DNA of 64,000 nucleotides. Source: Emiliania huxleyi CCMP1516 (Eukaryota > Haptophyta > Isochrysidales > Noelaerhabdaceae). Below the pieces are notes generated by a model. It had not been told where the DNA came from. It saw only the letters and a program-made list of their open reading frames with translations, and did not search any database. Location of the stretch: positions 424,338 through 488,337 of the forward strand of contig NW_005200784.1 in assembly GCF_000372725.1 (NCBI RefSeq), read 5' to 3'. Positions 37,682 through 48,531 of this stretch are shown here, one piece after another. A program made the position numbers and the translations under genes. Each line of letters starts with the position of its first letter. Within the stretch, counting starts at the first letter, position 1.

Positions 37682-40202
37682 ATGTGCCGCTCCTCGCAGT
37701 CATGGAGCCAGCGCAGTGACGACGGCTACTCTGACGACGACGACGACGACGCTGCCTTTGATGTGGAGGAGACCGAGGACGCGGGCGCATGCAGCGAGGA
37801 GGACGACGCGATCGTGATGAGCGGCGTTGATCTTGCAAACGAGCAGGAGCAGCAGATCGACAAGATCGCGGGCCTATTCGACCTGAGCCGCGTCGCGGCC
37901 TCCTCCCTCCTCCGCCGGTACGCGTGGAAAGAGGAGCGGCTGATCGAGGAGGTCCTCTCCGACCGTGAGCGGGCGCTCGACAAAGCCGGCGTGAAGCGGC
38001 AGCGGAGCGACGCGGGCCCGTCGACCGACTCCTTCGAGTGCGGCGTCTGCTTCGCCGACTATTGTGCGACCGACGGCTCCGCGCTGCGGTGCGGGCACCG
38101 CTTCTGCAACTCGTGCTGGAAGATGCACCTCACAGCGCAGCTCGGAGACGGGAACGCGCAGGCGATCCGGTGCATGCACGACGAGTGCACGGCGCTCGTC
38201 GAGCCCGCCCTCGCCCAGGCGCTCCTCGACGGCGCCTCGTACGCAAAGTTCGCGCGCTTCGCGCAGCGGCAGTTCGTGGACGACTCTCCGCTGCTGAAGT
38301 GGCGCGCCTCTCTCCCACGCCGCCTCGCTGACCAGACTTGTGTCCCAGACCCGTGTCCTCCCACCGCCGCGCCAGAGGGGCCGCTGCGGCGGGCATGGTT
38401 GGGAGAGGACGGCGCTTGACGCGCCCCTCCGCCTGCGGACAGGTGCCCCGCGCCGGGGTGCGACTTCGTGATCAAGGTGCGCGACCTCTCGCGCACCGAG
38501 TGCGCGTGTGCGTGCGGCATGACCTTTTGCTTCCAGTGCTCGCGCGAGGCGCACGCGCCGCTGCTGTGCGAGACGCTCACGCGCTGGGAAGACAAGGTCA
38601 AGGACGACTCGGCGACGGGGCAGTGGATGAGCGCGAACGCGAAGCGGTGCCCAAAGTGCCACATGCACATTGAGAAGAACGGAGGCTGCAACTGGATCGC
38701 CTGCCGCTGCGGCCACCAGTTCTGCTTCTTCTGCTTCTCGACCGACAAGTCGCACCACGGCCAGCCGTGCAACGCGCCGCCGCCCTCCGGAGCCGGGACC
38801 GCGCAGGACGACCTCGCGTACTTTATGCACTACTTTGACCGGTACGACGGCCACCGCAAGAGCCAGGAGCTCGAGACGGCGCTCCGCGAGAGCGTCTCGC
38901 GCAAGATTGGCGAGCCTCTCTCGGGTGCGGAGATCCGGCCACGCCCCGTCCCTCACGAGTCAGCGGTGGACTCGTCAGGCGAGGAGCTGTCGCGGACGAG
39001 CTCCGGCCAGACGGCGATCGAGCTCGACTACCTCCGGGAGGCGGTCGAGGTGCTGATCGCCTGCCGCCGACTGCTCAAGAACACGTACCCCTTCGCCTTT
39101 TACATCCCAAAGCCGGACGAGACGCACGCGCCGCCGCCGGCCCACGCGCCGCCGCCCGCTCTCCCGCCGAGCAACGCTGACGAGGCGCGGCTGCAGCGGC
39201 AGCAGCTGCGGCGCAACCCGCCGGTCGGGATCGTCGCGGCGCACTTGGCCGGCCAGCAAGGCTGGCCCGGCGTTGCCCGCCGCGCGCCGCCGCCGCCGGG
39301 CGAGGGGTCGCTCAGCACTCGCCTCCTGGCCGGGGTGGCGCGTGGAGCGGCGGCGGGGCTCGCGGCGGCGAGTGGCGCGGCGGCGAGCCTTGCGGCGGCG
39401 AGCGGCGCGGCGGCAGCAGCGGCGGACGGTGGCGGCGGCGCGGGCGCGGGCGGGAGCGGGGAGACGCAGGGCGGGCGACACGCCAAGGCAATCTTCGAGA
39501 ATCTGCAGGCGGAGCAGCAGTCAGCTCTCGCGTGGCCAGGAGACGTCCCAAGGACGCGCGTCGGGGCACGTCCACAAGCCGCCCCGGTGGCCACCCCCCC
39601 TTTAGGCCGAGCTCGAGGCTGCGACTGAGCGGCTGTCGTACGATCTCGACCTCTCCCTCTCGCGCGAGGTGCAATCTCCCCCACGCCCACGTCTCCCCGC
39701 ACCTCCCCGCACCTCCCCGCACCTCCCCGCACCTCCCCGCACCTCCCCGCACCTCCCCGCACCTCCCCGCACCTCCCCACACCTCCCCACATCTCCCCGC
39801 ACCTCCCCGCACCTCCCCGCACCTCCCCACACCTCCCCACACCTCCCCGCACCTCCCCACACCTCCCCGCACCTCCCCGCACCTCCCCGCACCTCCCCGC
39901 ACCTCCCCGCACCTCCCCGCACCTCCCCGCACCTCCCCGCACCTCATACCTCGCCGCACCTCCCCGCACCTCCCCACACCTCCCCACATCTCCCCGCACC
40001 TCCCCGCACCTCCCCACACGCCACTGCCTCTCTCCGACTGCAGCTGCGCGCCGCGGGTGCGAACGTGACGGCCGGCGGCGAAGCGGAGGCGGCGCCGGAG
40101 AAGGCCGAGGTGCTGCGCAAGAAGGACGACGCGAGCATGCGGCTGCGCAACATGAAGGAGCTTCTGGAAGCGAGCCCGCGCGACCCGGCCGCCTGGGGCT
40201 GA
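37682..40202 (+). CDS. Ariadne-type RBR E3 ubiquitin ligase
   Basis: Exons 37682-38301, 38443-39508, 39606-39668 and 40044-40202 (636 codons, divisible by three). Introns 1 and 2 are GC-AG and intron 3 is GT-AG. An acidic N-terminus (DDGYSDDDDDDAAF) leads to a UBA-like segment. RING1 is CGVCFADY ... LRCGHRFCNSCWKMHL. The IBR is CPAPGCDFVIKVRDLSRTEC ... CGMTFCFQCSREAH. RING2 is CPKCHMHIEKNGGCNWIACR and CGHQFCFFCF, with the catalytic Cys in NGGCN (residue ~289). The Ariadne domain follows (DDLAYFMHYFDRYDGHRKSQ, YLREAVEVLIACRRLLKNTY, then AIFENLQAELEAATERLSYD). RBR ligases pass ubiquitin through the RING2 cysteine; Ariadne members act with neddylated cullins. An Ala/Gly/Pro-rich insert of ~120 residues (~460-550) interrupts the Ariadne domain and is unusual. 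Confidence 0.93.
39692..40018 (+). repeat. 10-bp minisatellite ACCTCCCCGC in intron 3 of the RBR gene
   Basis: About 32 head-to-tail copies of ACCTCCCCGC with CAC/CAT variants, occupying nearly all of intron 39669-40043. C-rich on the coding strand. Open in several frames, which produces long spurious Pro/Thr/Ser ORFs. Confidence 0.97.
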
Positions 40203-41146
40203 CGCTGCCATGAGACGCTGCCATGACGCGTGGCCGGAGGGCGGGGGACGGAGACTTGAGCCGAGACCCGAAAGGGGCCACGGTGTTATTTCTGTGGCGA
40301 TGGACGGCGCGCGGAGTCGCGAGCGTCACGCTGCGGTCTCGCCAGTCGGTGGACCTGGCCGGGGGCGCGTGTGCAGGGGAGGGCGTCCGAGAGAGAGCGC
40401 TGGCGAGCGTGGCGGCGTGCGGGGACGGTGTGTGTCGGCGACGGGGAGGTGCAGCCGCGCGGCTTGCACCCCCCGCCGCCGCCCCCGGCCCACGCCCGGG
40501 CCGCGCGCCCGCCTCCGAGAGGGGGCGTGCGGTGCGCGGACACAACACACAAGATGTGTCACATCGCTCATCGGAAAAAGCAAAAACCAAAAAGCCCCGG
40601 CGGGGGAAAAATGCGCTATGCGTATGGGCACCTGGGGGGCGTTGTTTTCACTGTCCTGTGTACAAACGTGTCCAAAAGAAACGCCGAAAAAGTTCGCGGA
40701 CACCGCGCGGCTAAAAAGTGTCGCAAGACAGCACCACACTTTTCGAGGAAGGCGGCACACACGAGAGCCTATGTGGCTCGGCGCCCGCATATAGCACAAA
40801 ACGTCTCGATGCAGAGAGCAGCGCGGTGCTCGAATCCGAGCGCGCGCGCCGCGGCCGATGCACTCGGCCACGTGGCGGCGGGGGATGGCCGCCTCGGGGG
40901 AGGAGGGGGAGGGGCGGGAGGAGGCGCAGAGGCCGGTCGCGACACGCGTCAGCTCCGGGGAGGGGAGAGGGGAGTGTACAAAGCCATGGGTCGTCGATGA
41001 TGCATGCGTCGGGGGGGCGCCAGCAGTAGGGGAGGCGGTCGCACGAGGGGGTGTGCGTTTGCGGGTCACGTGGGCGGGTGTTGCTGCATCGCCTGGCAGA
41101 AGAGGGGGGGGGGGGGGGGGCGCAGCCGGGGAGCAGGGGAGGCACG
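40203..41146. other. Intergenic, G-rich, nothing supported
   Basis: Long ORFs on both strands (up to 346 codons on the minus strand) overlap and are compositionally driven. A run of G16-18 lies at ~41103-41120. No domain, repeat family or RNA gene is recognised. Confidence 0.45.
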
Positions 41147-41755
41147 TCACGGGGGCGAGAGGGGCGCGCGCCTCCCGTGCTTGTGCGCGTGAGGTCCCCA
41201 GAGCATCGACGCTGGCGCCGAGGCGGCCGCCACGAAGACATTCTCCGCGCGGGGCGGAGGCACGAAAAGAGACCTGGCGTGGGACGGCGGCGGGCGCGCG
41301 TCGGACGCGGTGCCTAGCAAACGGCGGCGAGGGGCGGCAGGGGGCGGCGGCGGAGCGCGCGCGCACGTTCCACCGCTCTCCTCCACGTGCACCGCGTCCA
41401 CCGTGTCGTCGTCCGCCACCACCGTGCCCGGTGGAGAGGCGGAGAAGCTTGCACTCTCGCCGAGCGATGGCTCGGGCAGCTCGAGGATGGGGAAGTCGGC
41501 TAGGTTGAGCGAAGGCGCGGGCGAGGGGCGGACGCGGGGCTTGGGCGGGATCGCGGACAGCGGGATCATGTGCGTGTCCGCAGGCAGCGACATCGCCCTC
41601 AGCTCGCCGCCGTGGTGGCCGCCGGAAAAATTGGACAGCGTCTCAAACGTGAGCGGCTGCGACGAGGTGGGGCCGACGCTCGCGTCGGCGGGCGAGCCTC
41701 CGCTCGCCGAGGCTCCCGCCTTCAAACGTGCCCGCTTCAGCTCCGCCGCCAGCAT
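41147..41755 (-). CDS. Hypothetical protein, weakly supported
   Basis: A 203-codon minus-strand frame starting MLAAELKRARLKAGASASGG. It has Ser/Pro-rich low-complexity character, a PLTFETLSNFSGGHHGGELR stretch and FPILELPEPSLGES, then an acidic patch (VVADDDTVDAVHVEESGG). It contains no known domain. The opposite strand is open over 41310-41903 with equally plausible composition, so the coding strand is uncertain. Kept because both frames are long and the Phe/Leu-containing motifs look selected. Confidence 0.3.
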   Translation of the reverse strand: MLAAELKRARLKAGASASGGSPADASVGPTSSQPLTFETLSNFSGGHHGGELRAMSLPADTHMIPLSAIPPKPRVRPSPAPSLNLADFPILELPEPSLGESASFSASPPGTVVADDDTVDAVHVEESGGTCARAPPPPPAAPRRRLLGTASDARPPPSHARSLFVPPPRAENVFVAAASAPASMLWGPHAHKHGRRAPLSPP

Positions 41756-42155
41756 CGGGGCAACAAGCGCCAACACCGTCGGTCCGCGAGCGAGTGTGCC
41801 ACACACGAAACACGATGGTGTGAATTTAGGTGCAGGCACCCACAGGACCGGCCATGCCGGGTGGCGTCCTCGCAACATCTGGAGAGGTGGGCAAGGCCTC
41901 TGAGGAGGCGTGCGGCGTGCTGACGGTGAGCAACAAGATCGCTCCCGCGGCGCCAAAGCGTGTCCCCTTCCCACTGCTTGATCCTAACTTGATCCATCCC
42001 TGGCCATCTGATGTCAAGTGAATCACATGTACTCATTTTAACGAATTTCGGTGATTTCATAGCGACGCTACGCTAGTAAATCTTCTTAGCAATTATCATT
42101 TAGGGTAATTCCGAGATCGTGCGAAACTTCAAATAAAGGTAGCGTCGACTCATCG

Positions 42156-43211
42156 ATGCCGCAGCAGAGCAGAGCAGGCGCGGCGACGCTGTTCGGAGTC
42201 GAGCCTGACGTCCTGTTGACCGTGGAGCACCTCGTCACCCGCACCGAAGCCGATGCGCGGCACCGTCAAATTCTGGAGGAGCTAGCGGCGATAGACGAGC
42301 GTCAGGGCTGGCGGCGAGCCCGTGCCAGGCTGTTCACGCTGCTTAGCTCGCCATGCACGCTCAGGCTGTCAGGCTCGCCGCTCACGCTCACGCCCGAGTC
42401 GTCCGAATCAATGATCTTCTCGTCCAACGACTCGGCGCAGCAGGCCGCAGCGGCTGCCGATGCTGTCTCGGAGGTGGACCCGCTCTCATGGAAGGCGGCA
42501 GAGCTGGCGGCTGCTGCTGGGCGGCCGTGGGCGTCGCGGGTGCCGCAGCGAGAGCGGGTGCCGCAGCGAGAGAGAGGTCTGCCGGTGCTGCCCGTGCCTC
42601 CGAGATTGCCCGCCCAGCCGGTGCTGCCCGTGCCTCCCTCCTCGCCCGCCCACGGGTGGCACGCCGCCTGGGCCGGCAGCCCTCACGGCACGCCGGTCTC
42701 GAATCCCGCCCGGCCCGACGTGCGCGTGCCAGACTTCGCGCTCGCCGGCACGAGGAGGTCACCTCGCCCGAGGGAGCGGGCGCGCAGCTGCAACTTACCT
42801 GTACCTGGCTCGGTGTCGCCAGCTCCCTGGTCCTCGCGCGGGCGCGGCGTGGCCGAGGCTGGGGCCCTTGGCTCAGCGTCGCCGTCGTCGGCGACGCCAC
42901 CGCGCACGTTTACGCGACGCGCCGACGCCGTGACGGCGGTGGCCTTCGCCAACTTGAGCCTGCTCAGCTCGCCTGCCGCCCCGCTGCGCTCCCCCGTCCG
43001 AGGGACCACGTCGAACGGGTTCTGGGCGGTGCAGGAGTGGCCGTCCGCGGAGAGCGCCGCCGAGTTTGGCCACCGCGCGGCCCTGGAGGCCGCCGCTTCG
43101 CCCGCCGTCGGCTGGTCGTCATCTTCGCGGCGCCGCGTCGGCAGCGACGAGGAAGGGCCAAGCGACTGGTCGGCCGAGCAGCGACTCGGCGGCGGGGATG
43201 ACCATGAGTAG
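42156..43211 (+). CDS. Hypothetical protein, single exon
   Basis: A 352-codon frame with ATG at 42156. It opens with a helical segment (LFGVEPDVLLTVEHLVTRTE, then RHRQILEELAAIDERQGWRR) and continues as Ser/Pro/Arg-rich, probably disordered sequence with a twice-repeated VPQRER and PVLPVPP. It ends in an acidic tail (SDEEGPSDWSAEQRLGGGDD). No catalytic domain is recognised. The tryptophans and acidic C-terminus argue for real coding, and the 50 bases upstream are AT-rich, as expected of a 5' flank. Could be a regulatory or nuclear protein, but nothing shows it. Confidence 0.5.
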   Translation: MPQQSRAGAATLFGVEPDVLLTVEHLVTRTEADARHRQILEELAAIDERQGWRRARARLFTLLSSPCTLRLSGSPLTLTPESSESMIFSSNDSAQQAAAAADAVSEVDPLSWKAAELAAAAGRPWASRVPQRERVPQRERGLPVLPVPPRLPAQPVLPVPPSSPAHGWHAAWAGSPHGTPVSNPARPDVRVPDFALAGTRRSPRPRERARSCNLPVPGSVSPAPWSSRGRGVAEAGALGSASPSSATPPRTFTRRADAVTAVAFANLSLLSSPAAPLRSPVRGTTSNGFWAVQEWPSAESAAEFGHRAALEAAASPAVGWSSSSRRRVGSDEEGPSDWSAEQRLGGGDDHE

Positions 43212-46200
43212 AGGGCCAGAACGGAAGGGGCCGTGACCTCGCCCCCCCCTCTTTTGCCCCGTTTTTGCTCATTTTTTAGAGTCCAGACACAGTGTTTTTC
43301 GTACTGTACTTTACAGCGTACTTGTGTACTATCCTATTGAGTGTACTGACCAACTGAGCTCTGAGGTCTGAGGCGTCAGGCGTGAGGGCCGCGGGGTCTC
43401 CATAGGTCCATTCCGGGTACGTTCCACGTTCAGCTATTGAGAGTACGTTCGCAGCACACACTCCTTGGTCTGATCTGAAAACTCTGCGCTTTTAGTCCAC
43501 CATTCCCAGACGGTCGCCGGTGCTCACAACGCAACAGACAACTTGAGGGCGGGGGGGTATCACATTTGTCAAAACCTTCCACTGTGATAAGTGCCCCCCA
43601 CACCCGGTTCTAGTGACCCCCACCCCCGCGCCCCACAAGACCCCCAAAATGGACCTTTCGCGCACCTGTTGGTGAGGCACGTGGGCGCCCTCCGCTGCGG
43701 CCTACTGGGTCAAAAAGGCTCGTACAGGTACTCTCCCGTGATGCTAAAATAAATAAAAACGGACACCTCTCTACTGTGAGATGGGTAAAAAGGAAGGTCA
43801 AACTAAAACCCCGAATTGCGGGGGGGCGTAGGCGTCACGACCCGCTACACGCTGCCAGAGCACAGAGGCGTTAACTTGGTGTGACCCCGCGGCGCGGCAC
43901 TGCGGCCGCCGCTGCCCGCCCGTAGCGATGCAGTCACGCGTTGACGGTATGACGCGCGTCGCTAAATATAGTTGAGCCACTCGCGTCGAAGAATGTATAT
44001 GTCATCACGGGTGGTGTGGAGCTCGCACAGAGCCCCCGCAGAATAACTTTACCACGGCCGATTATCCCTCATTGGAGTCTTGGACACGCCCCCCCCCCAA
44101 GAGACACGCCCCCCCCCCCTCCCCGACAGAGCGACACCGAACAACGCGGCGGCTGGACACTGACGTGGACTGCTCACACTTGGGGTCTCTGGTGGTGTGG
44201 GGGCGGGCAGTCCCCCGACCGACTCCCAGTGTGGCTGCAGTCACGCTTTTAATTATCGCTTCCTCGAGTCCCGACTCCGCGCCGCCAGACTTCTGTGGGG
44301 AGCAGGAGGGGAGCGGGGAGGGCGGCTCGTACGTTGACTGATGGCGCAGGGACAATCGTCCTCCCTCCTCGGCCATTCTCACGGCCCGGCCGGCCGCGCG
44401 CGTAAGGCGCTGATTGGCTGCCTCCAACGATGCGGTCTAACGACCGGGGGAGCTGTAGTAAGAGGAGAGCTCTACATCTCCGGCGCGTGACGAAGGTCGA
44501 AGCGCCTCCTATGGAGTACTATGGAGAGCGATTAGTGATTAGAGGCGCTCAACAACGCAAAATCTCTATCTAGATACAACAAACTCTACATGATAAGCGG
44601 CGAGAACGGAACAGAGCGTTGATTGAGGGGCCTAGTCAGTGAGGGACTCACACGGGCAAGGACACCGACCGAGGGGGGGCTCGGTCGTCACACCTCCCGT
44701 CGCCGAGAGAGCGACTGACCGGAGGGGGGGGGGGGGGGGCGGACCACCTCGGGGGCAGACCACCGACCGGCGGGCCGGGGCCCACGAAGTACCCTGGTTC
44801 CCTGGTATGCAATAGGGGGGTGGGATGTCTGAATGATGACGCTCGTAGACCTACAGTGGGTTGCGGGCATTAACCCCTAAACGGCTACCGAAACGGGGTG
44901 CCCGGAAGGGCGATATCACGGCGGCCTAAATGTGCCTCCGTGCGCTCGCCACATACCCCCTGCTGCCCGAGGGTCGTGTTAGCACTTTATTGGGCACATA
45001 CAGAGGCGGTGGGAAGCCACCACGTTCCCTTAAAATTTCCCGCCACCGAGCTCCGGAGCGCGCTCTGCACGAGCTCCTGGGACGCGGTTTCGTCTTTCGA
45101 TCCCAGACGGTCGTCGCACGTCGGCGCCCCAGTGAGGTCCGCCGTCATAGATGTAACACGCTACTAGACACACTGCCTCCAAGTTGAGCGGTGGAAAATT
45201 GTGACGAAGCCAGCACCGAGGCGCCGGCGTCCCTCTGGCAATCTGCCACCGACAGCAACACGCCTTTGATCACCGGCTGCTTGCGCTCCGCATACTCTCC
45301 AGAAGCTGTTGGTTGTGTGGCTGGTGCTACTTCTATCAGCCTTCCTCATGCACAATGTTGCCGTTGAGCTACGAGGCTGCAACCCGTCGTCATTTGAGTT
45401 TGCTGCCAGCCACACACAGCGCGTTCCTGCTGCACGAATGGTTGGACAGGTGTGAACAACACCTCGTGGGGGCGGCACCGCAGGCGTCCATTGAGGGGTC
45501 CAGGTGATAGCCCTGGGCGGACAATCCATACGCCTAGTTGGACTTCAGATCGCCCGATCGTGTCCCGGTGAACTGACGTCGGATTTGTGACGCCGCCGCA
45601 CCGCGCCGCGGCCGGGGGCCCTCTGGAGGCTGAGGATGGCCGTGGCGGACCTAGACGAGCTCTGGGAGGTAAAGTGTCAGTGTATATATTGTAGAGTCTG
45701 ACCACGTTCACAATATCTCTCACTCTAGCTAAGCCAGGGGAGGCTATTCTGGGCGTCCACACGGCTTGCACTGGTGACCCTCGCGACAAAGCGAGCGCGT
45801 CCGGCAGAGCGACTGAAGAATGGAGGACAGAGTCACAAATCCCGCTTGTTGTGCATGTTTTGAGGTCGGACAGTGCTGCTGTCTTCTCCACGCAGCAGCC
45901 GACGCCACCAGGCCTCGGTAGCTGAGCAGCAGGAGCCTCCTCGCTGCTGGCAGAGTTGCGCCTCTGTTTGCCGCCGCTAAGAGATCGTTGTTGCGGGAAT
46001 CCAGGGAATCTAAAGGAATCTAGAATCTGTGGGTCCGAGATTCGATCTGGGACCTGAGCCGCTCGGGACCAGCTGCACATGAGCCGGGGCCACTGCCATG
46101 TCGCAGACGACTGCTGGATCGGCCGTCGCTGCGACCAGCCGTCCAGCTATCTCTTTCACAGAATTGGGCGAAGTTCCCATATGGGAACCACAGCCGTTTA

Positions 46201-46922
46201 GGGTTTTTTTTAAGAAAGCGTACCCGCGCAAATCTGAGAAACCACGGCGCGCCGCAGGCGCGGCCCCGAGAAAAGGCCAGGCACCAGACACGAGTGTCGT
46301 GTGAACGGGTTCCCCAGCTCAAATTTTCTCTTCGCCTGCGGCGCGCACACTTGTCATTCATTCGACATTCCAAGTCTGCGGTGTTGTTGTTGTGTTCTGA
46401 GCGGAGTGGATGGAGGCGTGTGCGTCTTCCCGTCATCCCGAGTCGTTGGCAGACTGGCGGACGGACCGCACCTCTCTCTTGCCTAAAAATCCTTACTGTG
46501 TGCATGTGCATGTGCATGTAGGGCCGGCTCTGAACCTGAGAGAGAGAAAGAGCGAGAGAGCTGCCGGCCGTGTGGGAGCTAAGTCCTAAGAAACCACGGC
46601 TTGGGGTGGGTGAGGGGTGTGGAAAGGCCTAGAAACGGCGGCGTGCCGCGAAATCCTGTTTCTTAATGCCCGCACAACCCACCCACCCACCGGGTTCCTC
46701 CGGCTCCTTTACCCGCTGTAGGGGGTCAACTGTTGACCCCTGTTAGACCCTATGCAATAGGTAGGTAGGTCCGGTTTTGACCGCCCCAGAGGGCCCCGCA
46801 ATAGGGAGGTGGTGGTGGTGGGGGTGTGGGGGCTCGGGGGTAAAAATAACGCTTCGATCGCGCGCGGGAGACGGAGCCTGGCGGTTGGCGCCCGCAATAC
46901 ATTGTAGGCCTGCGAACGGCCG
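43212..46922. other. 3.7-kb stretch without a supported gene
   Basis: No ORF here exceeds ~244 codons or shows a domain. It contains homopolymer C and G runs (44090-44120, 44724-44742), GGGGTTCACACCG-like repeats, a (GTGCAT)n patch at ~46498-46520 and an AGAGAGAAAGAGCGAGAGAG run near 46540. A tRNA-like palindrome at ~46040-46065 was considered and rejected. It may contain decayed elements I cannot classify. Confidence 0.5.
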
Positions 46923-48245
46923 ATGGCGCCCGCCGCCGATGAGCATCGCGCGCGTCTCGAAGATGCGTTCGAGAGCGCTGGTTTCCGTGTGGATCGCAAG
47001 AAAAGGCACTCAAACCTCTTCTTTGGCGCCGAGTCGGTGGTCCGCAGAAACTCCTTCTGCGTGAGCCTATTCAAAGGCGGCCGCTTCCACGTGTCCATGA
47101 CGCCGGACGCAGCGAGTCTGATTGCCGCCGAGCTTGGAGAGGGAGGGGAGGTACGCACGTGGGGCGCCAACGGAGGGCGACACAAGCGCTTCCTGTTCAC
47201 TGAGACCATGTCCTGCGCCGACCAAGCATCGCTGGTGAAGGCAGTGCTGGGCAACGCCTCCGCCGAATCGTCACCTCCTGTGCAGCCACGCTGGAGCGAT
47301 CGAGACAGAGCGATGGCGGAGCGTGCGCAGCTCCAGGCAGCGTTCGCCGCCTGCCCGGACGCCACGGTGGACCCCCACACCGGGCATGTCAACATACTCT
47401 TCCCGGGCGAGACGAAGTACACCTGCCTGGTGCGGCTGGTGCTCGTCCACGATGTGGGGCGTGTGCGTGGACGGGTGTGCCTCGGAAAGGACCGCTCCGG
47501 CCGGCACATCGAGGACGCGCTCGCGCGCGCCCTCGACGCCTCGCGCGTGGCGTACACCATCGGAGACGTGCCGGAGGACAACCACTTCCAGATCCGACAC
47601 ACGCGTGTGCTGACCTCAGAGGCCCCGGCCGGTACCCTCGTGTCCTGCGTCGCGGCCGCGCACGCGGCGATGCGCGAGCTCGAAGGCGCCGCACGCGCGC
47701 CACCTTCCGGCCGCGCGCAGCGGCGGCAGCCGCCGCCCACACGCTCCGCAGCAGTCGCGCTGGGGGCAAAGCGGCCAGTGGCGAGTTCCTCTTCGTCAGG
47801 AGCATGCAAGCGCTCGACCGCGAAGGCACGGGATCGCTTGACCCCGGAGGCACAGGAGCGTGCGGACGAGGCAAGCGGAGACGGCGAGGTGGTGGCCGTG
47901 GCGGTGGCAGAAACCGACGATCGCGATTGCCCGCTAGTCTGCCCCATCGAGCAGGATGGCCACATGAAGGAGCCGGTGACGTTGCCGTGCGGCTGCAACT
48001 TCGAGAGGCGCGCGATCACGGCGTGGCTGGGACGGCACGGCACGTGCCCAACATGCCGGGAGCAGGTGACCCGCGGCTTCGATGCAAATACCCTCGGTGT
48101 GAACAAGCTCATCCAGCAAAACGCCGCGCTGCTTTGTCGGTGTGTGGCGAGACCGACCGGTTTGAGGAGACCGACCGTTGAGACCGCGGCTGCTTTCTTT
48201 ACGATAGCACCCCCCAGGGGCCGTTCATGTGCAATGGTGCGGTAG
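46923..48245 (+). CDS. U-box E3 ubiquitin ligase-like protein, single exon
   Basis: 441 codons from the ATG at 46923, no intron. Residues ~1-250 have natural composition with repeated themes (ARLEDAFESAGFRVDRKKRH near the start; DALARALDASRVAYTIGDVP later) but no named domain. Near residue 340 comes CPLVCPIEQDGHMKEPVTLP, then CGCNFERRAITAWLGRHGTC, PTCREQV and LGVNKLIQQN, a U-box with the CPI, EPV, G-x-FER-I and CPxC landmarks of the E2-binding fold. U-box proteins ubiquitinate partners picked by the rest of the chain. The two similar N-terminal halves (each with a 'histidine-x-N-x-x-FPGE/FFGAE' theme) could be a duplicated substrate-binding domain. The C-terminal tail after the U-box is short and hydrophobic. 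Confidence 0.85.
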   Translation: MAPAADEHRARLEDAFESAGFRVDRKKRHSNLFFGAESVVRRNSFCVSLFKGGRFHVSMTPDAASLIAAELGEGGEVRTWGANGGRHKRFLFTETMSCADQASLVKAVLGNASAESSPPVQPRWSDRDRAMAERAQLQAAFAACPDATVDPHTGHVNILFPGETKYTCLVRLVLVHDVGRVRGRVCLGKDRSGRHIEDALARALDASRVAYTIGDVPEDNHFQIRHTRVLTSEAPAGTLVSCVAAAHAAMRELEGAARAPPSGRAQRRQPPPTRSAAVALGAKRPVASSSSSGACKRSTAKARDRLTPEAQERADEASGDGEVVAVAVAETDDRDCPLVCPIEQDGHMKEPVTLPCGCNFERRAITAWLGRHGTCPTCREQVTRGFDANTLGVNKLIQQNAALLCRCVARPTGLRRPTVETAAAFFTIAPPRGRSCAMVR

Positions 48246-48531
48246 GTAGCGCGAGATGCTGCGGAAGCAAGGCGCGTGCACATATTTTCTTTTTTATGGC
48301 ACCATCGCACCAATCAGTTGGCAATCAGTCTCTTCGGACACTTGTACTTCCACAGATGATGTTGGCGCTGGGGTCCCCTTCGGGTGTATCGTGACAGCTG
48401 CCGACGGGATTACCACAGGTGTGTCGCCCTCCTCGGAGTCGTCTTCCCCGGCTTCCTCCCGTTCGGCTCTACGTTCATTACGTTCATCGTGGCCAGATCG
48501 TGGCTCACCCTCCATGCAGTGAACAGGCGCC
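48246..48531. other. Short intergenic spacer
   Basis: 3' flank of the U-box gene; AT-rich at 48290-48330 with TATTTTCTTTTTTATGG, a likely poly(A) region. Nothing else supported. Confidence 0.45.

Noticed and set aside
39692-40018. Regular repeat array that might suggest a CRISPR
   Set aside because: 10-bp units directly abutting with no spacers, inside an intron of a eukaryotic gene; a minisatellite.
40326-41366. 346-codon minus-strand ORF
   Set aside because: Composition-driven (Pro/Arg/Ala/Ser), overlaps equally long plus-strand frames, no domain or splice logic.
41310-41903. Plus-strand ORF opposite the hypothetical at 41147-41755
   Set aside because: Equally open but likewise without domain; only one strand was listed, at low confidence.
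46020-46095. tRNA-like sequence (minus strand CCCGAGCGG and GATCGAATCTC)
   Set aside because: The A- and B-box resemblance is partial, and the presumed T-arm is a long palindrome rather than a 5-bp stem with 7-base loop; no acceptor stem pairs.
46709-48313. 534-codon minus-strand ORF over the U-box gene
   Set aside because: Ser/Arg/Thr-rich shadow; the plus strand has the U-box and a clean ATG.
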